In this document: one piece after another, positions 16,201 through 23,755 of the stretch
Layout of the letters: each line of letters starts with the position of its first letter
How positions within the stretch are numbered: the first letter of the stretch is position 1
NCBI GenBank assembly: GCA_009379795.1
Contig: WHTC01000009.1
Span: 1 to 32,772, forward strand
DNA length: 32,772 bases
Reading direction: 5' to 3'
Source: Nitriliruptorales bacterium
GTDB taxonomy: Bacteria > Actinomycetota > Nitriliruptoria > Euzebyales > Egibacteraceae
Notes under the pieces: model-generated
Databases searched by the model: none
What the model was told of the DNA's origin: nothing
Seen by the model: the letters and a program-made list of their open reading frames with translations, nothing else
Position numbers and translations under genes: made by a program

Positions 16201-17753
16201 CCGATCCCTCCCGCGATCGCCGGTGGGCGTGCGTTGGCCTGCTCGACGACCGTGCCCGCGCGAGCGGACACGTCGATCGGTGTGAGGAAGCGGCCAGGCA
16301 CGATGAGCGGCACCGCGAGCTGCACGGTGACATCGGCGGACCCGGGGTCCAGCCGCATGCTGTCGAGCCAGGCGGGCGGCAGGCTGGCGGCGGCCGCAGC
16401 CTCGATCTGCTCGGTGGCCGCACCGACCGCGAGCTCGCGGGCGCCCTCGCGCGCGGCGTGGCTGGCGAGCACGAACGTGAATCCCGCCAGGACGGCCTGC
16501 CACAGCAGCAGGACGACCACACCGATGGTGAACGCCAAACCCATCGTCTCCGCGGCGACGGAGCCGCGCTGCGAGCGCCAGCGACCCCGCCGGGCACGCT
16601 CGCGGGGAGCGATGAGGTGGAGCTCGGCGGCAAGCCCCGTCAGTCCCCGGCGTACCGGTCCGTCGGCGAGCCGCGCGGGCTTGCCGGTGTTCGTAGCCGC
16701 CTCCAGTGCCCGGAAGTCGGCGGGTATGGCCGCCTTGAGCACCGTGGCGTCGACCACACGCCGGACAAGGTCGGCCTGCACCTCAGAGTCCTTGCTCGCT
16801 CGGTTGACGACCACGCCGATCCCGTCCTTGCGGATCTGCAGGCGCTCCCATAGCGCGATGAGCCGGTTCGCGGCGCGCAGCGCCGCGACGTCGGGGGTGG
16901 TGACGACCACGACCTGGTCGGCGATCTCGGCGGCCATCGCCGCGGCCTCGGTCACGTACGAGCCGACATCGACGACGACGACATCGAAGCGTGAGCGGAT
17001 CGCGCCGAGCACCCGGCGGGCGACGTAGCCGTTGATGTACTCGCCGTGCTCGCCGTCCGGGGGCGGGAGCAGGATCCGCAGCCCCGTGGGGTACAGGTAG
17101 AGGCTCTCGTCGAGCTGCCGGGCGGTGAGCTCCTCGGCGACCTCGACAAGGTCCGCGATGCTGCGGCGATGGGTGAGGTCCAGAAGGCCGCGCACGTCAC
17201 CGGCCTGCAGGTCGAAGTCGATCAGGCAGACCCTGCGGTGGCGGGAGGCCGTCTGCGCCTCCAGCGCCAGGCGCACCGCGATCGTGGTGGCGCCGACGCC
17301 GCCCTTGGCCCCGGCGACTGCGAGCACTCGCCCCTCGAGCTGGTCCTCGGTGTCCTCCGCCGTGAGCCGCGCGCGCACCGCCTGCGCCCAGGCGGCCGCA
17401 CTCGCGACGGTGGCCTGCAGGTCCTCCAGTGACAGCGGCAGCGTGACGACCCCCCGGACGCCGGACTGCAGCGCACCGCGGAGCAGCCCCTGGCTCTGCT
17501 CGCGAGCCATGAGCACCACGGCGATGTCGGGGAAGCGGGTGGCGATCTCCCGGGCGAGGTCGAGCACCGGCAGGGGGCCGAGCCGCTCGTGCAGGCAGAC
17601 CGCGTCGACCTGCCGGTCCGTCAGGCCCTCCAGGATCGCCCCGGCGGTCGTGACCGCATCCAGGACGGTGCACTCGCCGCTCTCTTCGGCCAACGCCACC
17701 GCCTCCGACGCCTGAGCGGCGTCGGGCAGGCCGAACAGCACCCGGTACGTCAC
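16197..17753 (-). CDS. TadZ/CpaE ATPase fused to C-terminal TadE pseudopilin
   Basis: 518 residues in one uninterrupted frame. Residues 1-125 resemble the receiver-like domain of TadZ; residues about 140-375 are a ParA/MinD-type ATPase with VAGAKGGVGATT (K150, with Ala155 at the usual second lysine, as is common for TadZ), LIDFDLQAGDV and VVVVDVGSYV. TadZ localises the pilus apparatus at the cell pole. After a basic linker (RERARRGRWRSQRG) the C-terminal 121 residues are a complete TadE-like prepilin: G397|SVAAETMGLAFTIGVVVLLLW, Glu at +5, helix, then SHAAREGARELAVG. An ATPase in the cytoplasm and a pilin across the membrane fit topologically. The GTG start overlaps cpaB by GTGA. Confidence 0.85.
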   Translation of the reverse strand: MTYRVLFGLPDAAQASEAVALAEESGECTVLDAVTTAGAILEGLTDRQVDAVCLHERLGPLPVLDLAREIATRFPDIAVVLMAREQSQGLLRGALQSGVRGVVTLPLSLEDLQATVASAAAWAQAVRARLTAEDTEDQLEGRVLAVAGAKGGVGATTIAVRLALEAQTASRHRRVCLIDFDLQAGDVRGLLDLTHRRSIADLVEVAEELTARQLDESLYLYPTGLRILLPPPDGEHGEYINGYVARRVLGAIRSRFDVVVVDVGSYVTEAAAMAAEIADQVVVVTTPDVAALRAANRLIALWERLQIRKDGIGVVVNRASKDSEVQADLVRRVVDATVLKAAIPADFRALEAATNTGKPARLADGPVRRGLTGLAAELHLIAPRERARRGRWRSQRGSVAAETMGLAFTIGVVVLLLWQAVLAGFTFVLASHAAREGARELAVGAATEQIEAAAAASLPPAWLDSMRLDPGSADVTVQLAVPLIVPGRFLTPIDVSARAGTVVEQANARPPAIAGGIG

Positions 17754-18460
17754 GGGGACGCGGGGGGGTCGGGAACGGGCGCCCGGTAGCGCAGCCGCTC
17801 GGGAGGAACCGTCTCGGCGTCTCCGGGAGCGCGCAGGGCGAGGCTGACCTTCTGGGCGAAGCTGTCCGCGTAGGACAGGCGCAGGCTGTCCTCGATGCTC
17901 AAGGCGAACGTGACCGGGACAACCCGGTCGGGGCGGAACTCGTCCGCCGCGGGGTTGTCCTGGGCGACGCCGACGTCGATCACGCTCGCCTGTTGGACGA
18001 CGATCTCGGCCTGCGGTGGCTGCCCTTCCACGCCGGCGAAGGCGGCGTAGATGTCCACCACGGCTCCAGGGCCGACCTTGCCCGCGACGCCGGTCTCGGC
18101 GTCGACCAGCGTGGCGATCTCCCGCTGACCGGTCTCCAGGCTGGGCTCGGCCACGAGCATGCCCGGCTGCAGGAGCGTGCCGGGTTCCAGATCGCCTGTG
18201 GCGACTACGCCGAGCAGTTCCAGCGGGTCGCGCAGGACCCCCTCGGGCGCCCAGCGCTCGGGGAGGGACACCTGCTCGACCGCGTCGGGACCGACGGGCT
18301 CGAAGGCGCCCACCGGCGTCCGTACGTACAGGACCTCCGTCATCGGACCCACATGAGTGCGCACCTCGGTGACGTAGTTGGCGACGAGCACGAAGACCCC
18401 GATGGCCCCTACGACGGCGAGGGCCAGCAGCAGGACTCCTCGGCGCTGGCGTGGATTCAC
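17750..18460 (-). CDS. cpaB: Flp pilus assembly protein CpaB/RcpC
   Basis: 236 residues from GTG 18460 (VNPRQRRGVLLLALAVVGA), chosen because it matches the usual MNPRQRR start of this family; the ORF track begins 17 codons earlier. One membrane helix at about 7-29, then a SAF domain around residues 40-110 (LYVRTPVGAFEPVGPDAVEQVSLP, VVATGDLEPGTLLQPGMLV in parts) and the RcpC-type domain (REIATLVDAETGVAGKVGPGAVVDIYA). CpaB is an envelope protein of the pilus machinery; in this secretin-less locus it would act in the cell wall zone. The start is overlapped by the stop of a 21-codon micro-ORF (18457-18522). Confidence 0.88.
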   Translation of the reverse strand: MNPRQRRGVLLLALAVVGAIGVFVLVANYVTEVRTHVGPMTEVLYVRTPVGAFEPVGPDAVEQVSLPERWAPEGVLRDPLELLGVVATGDLEPGTLLQPGMLVAEPSLETGQREIATLVDAETGVAGKVGPGAVVDIYAAFAGVEGQPPQAEIVVQQASVIDVGVAQDNPAADEFRPDRVVPVTFALSIEDSLRLSYADSFAQKVSLALRAPGDAETVPPERLRYRAPVPDPPASP

Positions 18461-18522
18461 CCGGCCCCCCGGGGCTCGTAGCAGGACAGGAGCCACCAGC
18501 TCCCGTGGCACACAGCGGTCAT
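18457..18522 (-). promoter_or_regulatory. 21-codon micro-ORF coupled to cpaB
   Basis: ATG 18522 opens a frame beginning MTAVCHGSWWLL and ending in TGA 18459-18457, which overlaps the cpaB GTG as GTGA, the same junction used throughout the operon. A very strong GAGGAGG lies just upstream (2-4 nt before the ATG, closer than usual). It may be a leader peptide; two Trp and two Cys codons stand out in so short a peptide. Alternatively the Shine-Dalgarno serves the longer cpaB start at 18511. Translation is inferred. Confidence 0.4.
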
Positions 18523-18595
18523 GACCTCCTCACGAATGGATCCGCTGGTGGCAGGAAGCGAGGCCCACGGCACCCGCCTCCTCGCCAAGGGCAGC

Positions 18596-19558
18596 CTAAA
18601 CCACCCGATTGGGGGAAGCAAAGGGCCCCTGCGCGTCCGCGTCACCAGCCGAGTCCAGGCCGCAGAACGCGCACCACCGGCCGGCGCCCGGCTCGCCGCA
18701 CCACGAGCAGGCGTGCAGCCGTAGCCTGGCGCACACCTGCCCGGCCAGTCGTCCAGGATCGGCGGGATGCGCCACCGTCTCCACCAAGCGCTTCGCGCCC
18801 CAGTACCGGACGCTGGCGGGCGGGGACTCCACCAGGATGAGCCGCGGGTGGCCCAGTGGCGCGGCAACCGCCCGCCGCACCCAGTCGCGGTCGCCGCCCG
18901 CCGCGGCCACCGCCAGCCCCACCGGTCCCGTGGCGCGGGGCAGCGGCAGCGACTCCGCCCCACGGGCGACGCGCCGCAACGTCAGCCGCGGCCAGGAGCA
19001 CACCGAGAACGCAGTGGTGGGCCACAGCGACACGAGATGCTGCCAGATGCTCGGCGCCGGCCGCTCGAGCCCCGACAGGCGCGAGAGCCAGGTCGCGGTG
19101 ACGAGTTGACGCTCGACCAATGGCAAGCCCGCGACCAGCGCGCCGGCCCCGGGGACACGCGCGGCGAGCGTACCGGCGAGGGACGCCAGCACCGCACCGG
19201 CCAACGGGGCCAGGGCCGAGGCGTGCCAGCTCAGCCGACGCGTCCCCAGGATTGCGCGGATGGTCTCCAGCCGCTGTAACGTCGGCTCGGCCGACCACGC
19301 CGGGTACACGACGACGACGTGCCCGCCGTCGGCGGCGGCCTCGGTCACGAACGCGGCGAGGCTGTCAAGGTCGTTGCGGCTGAGGGCCTCCGCGAACACC
19401 CGGTCCGGCGCGCGCCCTCCCGCCACCGCGCAGGCGGCGAAGCCGACGGTGACCACCCGCACGCCTGTGGCGGCCGGGGGTGGTGACGGCTCGCCCCCCG
19501 GCGGCTGCGCCCACCACGGTGGTGCGGAGCGGGCACGCTCGGGACTGCTGGAGGCCAT
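18596..19558 (-). CDS. Zinc-ribbon protein of unknown function heading the Tad locus
   Basis: 320 residues from ATG 19558. The N-terminus is Pro/Ser-rich (MASSSPERARSAPPWWAQPP), followed by an alternating beta/alpha region (VRVVTVGFAACAVAGG, DGGHVVVVYPAWSAEPTLQRL) that could be a Rossmann-like fold, and near the C-terminus a four-Cys zinc-ribbon CSWCGEPGAGRWCAFCGL. No signal peptide; Ala/Leu-rich stretches around 130-165 are not clearly membrane helices. No family recognised. It is first in the minus-strand run, 73 nt before the cpaB micro-ORF, and divergent from fumC. Its position suggests a cytoplasmic pilus accessory or regulatory protein. Confidence 0.65.
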   Translation of the reverse strand: MASSSPERARSAPPWWAQPPGGEPSPPPAATGVRVVTVGFAACAVAGGRAPDRVFAEALSRNDLDSLAAFVTEAAADGGHVVVVYPAWSAEPTLQRLETIRAILGTRRLSWHASALAPLAGAVLASLAGTLAARVPGAGALVAGLPLVERQLVTATWLSRLSGLERPAPSIWQHLVSLWPTTAFSVCSWPRLTLRRVARGAESLPLPRATGPVGLAVAAAGGDRDWVRRAVAAPLGHPRLILVESPPASVRYWGAKRLVETVAHPADPGRLAGQVCARLRLHACSWCGEPGAGRWCAFCGLDSAGDADAQGPFASPNRVV

Positions 19559-19598
19559 AGGCGCCGATCCCCTGTATGGGTACCGAATGGGACGCCGC

Positions 19599-19604
19599 AC
19601 GGTA
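19599..19604 (-). promoter_or_regulatory. Possible -10 element of the Tad locus (TACCGT)
   Basis: Minus-strand TACCGT lies 40 nt upstream of ATG 19558 within the 146-nt divergent region shared with fumC. It fits TANNNT, but no -35 is recognised and other hexamers nearby are possible, so this is a weak call. Confidence 0.2.
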
Positions 19605-19666
19605 CCGCGCCGCGTCCGCCTGTGGCCAACGGCGCGAATCCCGCGCCGCCTCATCCGCGTTCTTAC

Positions 19667-19672
19667 TAGACT
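19667..19672 (+). promoter_or_regulatory. -10 element of fumC (TAGACT)
   Basis: TAGACT at 19667-19672 would start transcription about 25 nt before ATG 19705, leaving room for the AAGGAG ribosome site at 19690-19695. No clear -35 is seen. Confidence 0.4.
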
Positions 19673-19704
19673 GACCGCCGCCCAACCTCAAGGAGCACGT
19701 TGGC

Positions 19705-21105
19705 ATGACCGAAATGCGCACCGAACGCGACTCGATGGGTGAGGTCTCGGTGCCCGCCCGCGCCTACTACGGTGCGCAGACCCAGCGAGCCGTGATCAAC
19801 TTCCCGATCTCGGGGCAGTCGATCCCCGTCGAGGTGGTCCGGGCGCTCGGCATGATCAAGGCCGCCGCCGCCGAGGTGAACCACGCAAAGGGTGTCCTCG
19901 ACGACGACCAGCACCGCGCGATCGCCCAGGCCGCCCACGAGGTGGTCGACGGCGGCCACGATGACCAGTTCGTCGTCGACGTGTTCCAGACGGGGTCGGG
20001 CACCAGCTCGAACATGAACATCAACGAGGTGATCGCCAACCGGGCGATCGAGCTGCTCGGCGGCAAGCTGGGCTCCAAAGAACCGGTGCATCCCAACGAC
20101 CACGTCAACGCCGGCCAGTCCTCCAACGACGTGTTCCCCACCGCGGTCCATGTGGCCGCCTACGCCGCCTGCACGCAGCGGCTGCTGCCCGCGCTGGAGC
20201 ACCTGCGTGCGTCGCTGGCGAGCCGGGCCGGCGCGTTCGCCGACGTGGTCAAGCCGGGCCGCACCCATCTCATGGACGCCACCCCGGTCACCCTCGGCCA
20301 GGAGTTCTCCGGCTACGCCCGCCAGGTCGAGCTGGGCGCCGAGCGCATCCGCGCGGCGCTGAAGCGTGTTGCCGAGCTGCCGCTGGGGGGCACCGCCGTG
20401 GGCACCGGCCTCAACGCGCCGCAAGGCATGACCGAGGCGGTCATCGCCGCCCTGCGGGAACGCACCGGCATCGCCGAGCTGCGGGAGGCCGGCAATCACT
20501 TCGAGGCCCAGGGCGCCCGCGACGCGCTCGTGGAACTGTCTGGCGCCTGCAAGGTGATCGCCGCGAGCCTGACGAAGATCGCCAACGACATCCGCTGGAT
20601 GGGCTCGGGGCCCCGCAACGGTCTGGGCGAGATCCGCCTGCCCGAGATCCAGCCGGGCTCCTCGATCATGCCGGCCAAGGTCAATCCGGTGATCCCCGAG
20701 TCGGTCACGCAAGTCGCCGCCCAGGTGATCGGCAACGATGCCGCCGTCACCGTTGGCGGGCTGTCCGGCGCCTTCGAGCTCAACGTCTACATCCCGATGA
20801 TGGCCCGCAACGTGCTCGAGTCGATCGCGCTGCTGGCGGCGTCGTGCACCAACTTCGCGTCGCAGTGCATCGACGGCATCGAAGCGAACCGTGAACGGAC
20901 CGCCGAACTGGCCGAGATGAACCTGTCCACAGTGACCGCCCTGGTCCCCGCGATCGGCTACGACCGCAGCGCCGACCTCGCGAAACAGGCCCTGAGAGAG
21001 AACCGTCCGCTGCGTGAGGTCGTCAAGGGGGCCGGCCTCCTCGCGGAGGCCGAGGTGGACCGCATCCTCGACAACACGAAGATGACCCAAGGCGGCGTCA
21101 TCTAG
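19705..21105 (+). CDS. fumC: Fumarate hydratase, class II
   Basis: 466 residues, the standard length for the iron-independent tetrameric fumarase that interconverts fumarate and malate in the citric acid cycle. Family blocks are complete: [17 protein letters not shown] near 92-108, [19 protein letters not shown] near 130-150, the [18 protein letters not shown] block near 189-206, and the lyase signature [12 protein letters not shown] at about 318-329 with its flexible catalytic loop. These features favour fumarase over aspartase, though the superfamily is close. AAGGAG lies 9 nt upstream of the ATG. It is a single gene with its own promoter, divergent from the Tad locus. Confidence 0.95.
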   Translation: MTEMRTERDSMGEVSVPARAYYGAQTQRAVINFPISGQSIPVEVVRALGMIKAAAAEVNHAKGVLDDDQHRAIAQAAHEVVDGGHDDQFVVDVFQTGSGTSSNMNINEVIANRAIELLGGKLGSKEPVHPNDHVNAGQSSNDVFPTAVHVAAYAACTQRLLPALEHLRASLASRAGAFADVVKPGRTHLMDATPVTLGQEFSGYARQVELGAERIRAALKRVAELPLGGTAVGTGLNAPQGMTEAVIAALRERTGIAELREAGNHFEAQGARDALVELSGACKVIAASLTKIANDIRWMGSGPRNGLGEIRLPEIQPGSSIMPAKVNPVIPESVTQVAAQVIGNDAAVTVGGLSGAFELNVYIPMMARNVLESIALLAASCTNFASQCIDGIEANRERTAELAEMNLSTVTALVPAIGYDRSADLAKQALRENRPLREVVKGAGLLAEAEVDRILDNTKMTQGGVI

Positions 21106-21139
21106 CGCGGAAGCCAGCAAGGCCGCTGACGGGGATCGC

Positions 21140-21145
21140 TACGCT
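21140..21145 (+). promoter_or_regulatory. -10 element TACGCT, likely leaderless start
   Basis: TACGCT ends 7 nt before ATG 21153, identical in sequence and spacing to the element before 3284. No Shine-Dalgarno lies in the short space between fumC and this start. Confidence 0.5.
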
Positions 21146-21152
21146 GGCCGCC

Positions 21153-21821
21153 ATGACGACGCTGCTGCTCATCCGGCACGCAACCACCGCGGCCACGGGG
21201 CAGCGCCTTGGGGGTCGTACCGAGGCCAGCCTGGACGAGAAGGGGCGTGGCCAGGCCGAGGCCATGGCGGAGCGCCTGGCCGGCGTGCCCTTGAAGGCGA
21301 TCTACTCCAGCCCTCTGGCGCGGACCATGGAAACCGCCAAGTACGTGGCGGCCCCCCACGGGCTGGACGTCCAGCCGGTCGACGGGCTGCTGGAGGTCGA
21401 GTACGGCCGGTGGACCGACCGGCCGCTCCGCTCGCTGGTCAAGACCAGGCTGTGGCCGGTCATCCAGGCCCGGCCATCGCTGGTGCGCTTCCCCGATGGT
21501 GAGACCATTCGCGAGGCCCAGGTGCGGGCGGTGGATGCGCTGGAGGAACTGGTCGCCCGTCACCGGCGCGCCACGATCGCGGCGGTCACCCACGCCGACG
21601 TGATCAAAGCGGTGGTCGCCTTCTACCTCGGGCAACCCCTGGATCTGTTCCAGCGTCTCGTGATCAGCCCCGCATCGGTGACCATCATGAGCCTGGGTCC
21701 CGGTGCCCAGCCGGCGTTGCTGCGCTTCAACGACGACGGCCCGTTGACCAGGGAGCGCTTCGGGCGTCCCCGGAAACCCTCACGCCGGTCCCGCGAGCGG
21801 AAGGCCCGACCGCGTGGCTGA
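21153..21821 (+). CDS. MSMEG_4193-type histidine phosphatase / phosphomutase-like protein
   Basis: 222 residues of the histidine phosphatase (phosphoglycerate mutase-like) superfamily. The catalytic motif is LLIRHATT with His9, the second is IYSSPLARTMETA near 50-62, and the later His is in VTHADVIK near 146-153. The family is the conserved actinobacterial MSMEG_4193 group, whose substrate is not established. A basic tail (RKPSRRSRERKARPRG) ends the protein and overlaps the DUF3090 gene by 8 nt. With the two following genes it forms a cassette that in many actinobacteria precedes mshC of mycothiol synthesis; mshC is not here. Confidence 0.88.
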   Translation: MTTLLLIRHATTAATGQRLGGRTEASLDEKGRGQAEAMAERLAGVPLKAIYSSPLARTMETAKYVAAPHGLDVQPVDGLLEVEYGRWTDRPLRSLVKTRLWPVIQARPSLVRFPDGETIREAQVRAVDALEELVARHRRATIAAVTHADVIKAVVAFYLGQPLDLFQRLVISPASVTIMSLGPGAQPALLRFNDDGPLTRERFGRPRKPSRRSRERKARPRG

Positions 21822-22329
21822 CTCCTACGAGCTCGACCCCGTCGACTGGATATCCGCCGGCGCCACCGGCGACCCCGGGGCCCGGACCTTCTACGTGCAG
21901 GCGCGGAAGGGCAGCGAGTACGTGGCCCTGGTCGTCGAGAAGACCCAGGTCGCCGCGCTCGCGCAGTTGGCCCAGCAACTGCTCGGCACCGCGGGAGTCA
22001 CCGTGACCCCCGACGACCTCGACGAGCGCGCACAGCGGCTGGTCGAGCCGGTCGAGCCGGTCTGGCGCGCCGGCGCCCTGTCGCTCGGCGCTGACGAGCA
22101 GGCCCAGCGCTTCCTGTTGGAGGCCCAGGAACTCGTCGGCGAGGAGGAGGAGGTCGCGATCGCCCGTTTCTGGATGGGTCGCGACGAGCTGATCGCCCTG
22201 GCCGCCCACGCCGCGTACGCGGTGAGCGCCGGGGCGCGGGAGCGCTGCCGCTTCTGCAGCCGCCCCATCGATCCTGTCGCGGGGCACGTGTGCCCGGCCA
22301 CCAACGGCCACGGACCGCTGACCGTGTGA
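21814..22329 (+). CDS. DUF3090 family protein
   Basis: 171 residues from GTG 21814. It begins ADSYELDPVDWISAGATGDPGARTFYVQA in parts, the typical start of the actinobacterial DUF3090 family, and ends with a Cys/His cluster RCRFCSRPIDPVAGHVCPATNGH that is probably a zinc site. The function of the family is unknown. It overlaps the upstream phosphatase gene by 8 nt and the downstream SCO1664 gene by 1 nt (TGATG), so the three are almost certainly translated as a unit. Confidence 0.92.
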   Translation: MADSYELDPVDWISAGATGDPGARTFYVQARKGSEYVALVVEKTQVAALAQLAQQLLGTAGVTVTPDDLDERAQRLVEPVEPVWRAGALSLGADEQAQRFLLEAQELVGEEEEVAIARFWMGRDELIALAAHAAYAVSAGARERCRFCSRPIDPVAGHVCPATNGHGPLTV

Positions 22330-23102
22330 TGACGGCCCACGAGGACGCGGTCGAGGTCCCACGACCCCGGGCCGGGCGCCCGGAGGACCCTGCCGTGCTC
22401 ACGGCCCTGCGGCAGGCGGACCTGCGGCCGATCGGCTATCTCACCAACGCCAGCAACCACACGCTGTACTGCGAGCTCGGCGACTCAGGACTGGCCGCGG
22501 TCTACAAACCGCAGTCCGGCGAGCGGCCGCTCTGGGACTTTCCCCTGGGCAGCTTGTGCCGCCGGGAGGTGGCGGCCTACGTGGTGTCCGAGGCGCTCGG
22601 TTGGGCCCTGGTGCCGCCCACGGTGCTGCGCGAGGGGCCGGTAGGGATGGGCAGCGCGCAGTTGTTCGTCCCGCACGACCCGCGCCTGCACTACTTCGCG
22701 TTGGTGGAGGACCGCCGTCACCACCCCACGCTCGCGCGGATGGCCCTGTTCGACCTCCTGGTCAACAACACCGACCGCAAAGGCAGCCACGTCCTGCTGG
22801 GGGAGGAGGACGGGCGGCTGTACGGCATCGACCACGGCCTGACGTTCCACCCGCAGCCCAAGCTGCGGACCGTGATCTGGGAGCTCGCCGGCATGCGGGT
22901 GGATCCGCGCTGCCGGACCGACCTGGGCCACCTGGCCGAGACCCTGACCGGTGACGCCGGCCCGGTCACCGGTGAGCTGTGCGAACTGCTCAGCGCGCAG
23001 GAGGTCGCGAGGTGCGCGGCCCGCGCGGCCCGCCTGCGGACCATCCGGGCGTTGCCGGAGGCGACCGAGGACAGCCGCTCCTACCCCTGGCCGCCGCTGT
23101 AG
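22329..23102 (+). CDS. SCO1664-family kinase-fold protein
   Basis: 257 residues from ATG 22329, which overlaps the DUF3090 stop by one base; the ORF track begins 13 codons earlier. The protein has LRPIGYLTNASNHTLYCELG, VYKPQSGERPLWDFP, then LFDLLVNNTDRKGSHVLL and LYGIDHGLTFHP, which read as the nucleotide-binding lysine, the catalytic-loop D-x-x-x-x-N/N-T-D-R and the metal-binding IDHG motifs of the PI3/4-kinase-like fold. The third member of the conserved actinobacterial trio. Substrate unknown. Confidence 0.88.
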   Translation: MTAHEDAVEVPRPRAGRPEDPAVLTALRQADLRPIGYLTNASNHTLYCELGDSGLAAVYKPQSGERPLWDFPLGSLCRREVAAYVVSEALGWALVPPTVLREGPVGMGSAQLFVPHDPRLHYFALVEDRRHHPTLARMALFDLLVNNTDRKGSHVLLGEEDGRLYGIDHGLTFHPQPKLRTVIWELAGMRVDPRCRTDLGHLAETLTGDAGPVTGELCELLSAQEVARCAARAARLRTIRALPEATEDSRSYPWPPL

Positions 23103-23108
23103 ACCGGG

Positions 23109-23714
23109 CTACTCCGAGACCCGGCAGTCGCCGCCGACGCCCTCCACGGTGGCGACGGCGGGTTGGCAGGACAGCGTGCCGAGGTCCTCGTCGGTGACCG
23201 CCACCGCGGTCACGGACTCAACGCGAAGGTGGGGATCCAGGACCGTCACGTAGAAGCCCGAGGTGTAGCCGCGCGGGCGCTGGACGCGCAGGATCAGGGG
23301 GTCGCCCTCGGACAGCTCAAGGCGCACCACCTGGACGTCGGGGGCGCTGATGCCGGTGAAGAACCAGCGGGCGTCGCGCTCGAGGCGGGTCACGCCGACG
23401 TCCCGCAGCAGGGCCTCGCCGCCGCTGTCGCACACCTGGCCGGCGGTCCGGCGATCCGACTCCACCAGCAGGCAGGTGTCGTCGTTGGTGATCGCGGCGG
23501 CGACGGCCCAGGTCTCGTCATTGAAGCTGCCGCTTACCAGCACCGAGCGATCGATGAGCCCGCCGAGCCGGGCCGCGACATCGTCCTGCAGGCGTGGCGA
23601 GAGCAGGAGCACGGACAGCACGGTCGCAGCGGCGACAACGACGAAGCACACGGCGAACACGGTGCCCGACACGGCCCTCGGGCCCGCGTCGCTGCGCGGC
23701 TTCTCGGTCGTCAC
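23109..23714 (-). CDS. Single-pass membrane protein, unknown function
   Basis: About 201 residues from GTG 23714 (GTG 23726 is an alternative 4 codons earlier). One membrane segment at about 17-39 (TVFAVCFVVVAAATVLSVLLL), then an outside domain of about 150 residues with four Cys (DTCLLVES, GQVCDSGG, LSCQPAVATVEGVGGDC) and a beta-rich pattern (RWFFTGISAPDVQVVRLELSEGDPLILRVQ in parts). No family recognised. It is convergent with the SCO1664 gene (6-nt gap) and divergent from the threonine dehydratase gene. Confidence 0.65.
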   Translation of the reverse strand: MTTEKPRSDAGPRAVSGTVFAVCFVVVAAATVLSVLLLSPRLQDDVAARLGGLIDRSVLVSGSFNDETWAVAAAITNDDTCLLVESDRRTAGQVCDSGGEALLRDVGVTRLERDARWFFTGISAPDVQVVRLELSEGDPLILRVQRPRGYTSGFYVTVLDPHLRVESVTAVAVTDEDLGTLSCQPAVATVEGVGGDCRVSE

Positions 23715-23743
23715 GCGGTTCCCCACGCGGCCATGATGCCGCG

Positions 23744-23749
23744 TAGGCT
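23744..23749 (+). promoter_or_regulatory. -10 element TAGGCT, likely leaderless start
   Basis: TAGGCT ends 6 nt before the GTG at 23756, so transcription would begin at or beside the start codon. No Shine-Dalgarno or -35 was found. Confidence 0.45.
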
Positions 23750-23755
23750 GCCTGC

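Noticed and set aside
19666-21120. 484-codon antisense ORF opposite fumC
   Set aside because: Low-complexity shadow (many Gly, His, Asp, Arg) of a well-conserved fumarase.
23711-23734. Seven-codon micro-ORF MAAWGTA overlapping the GTG at 23714
   Set aside because: So short an ORF with a GTGA overlap is expected by chance and it lacks a ribosome site; kept only as a note on start choice.
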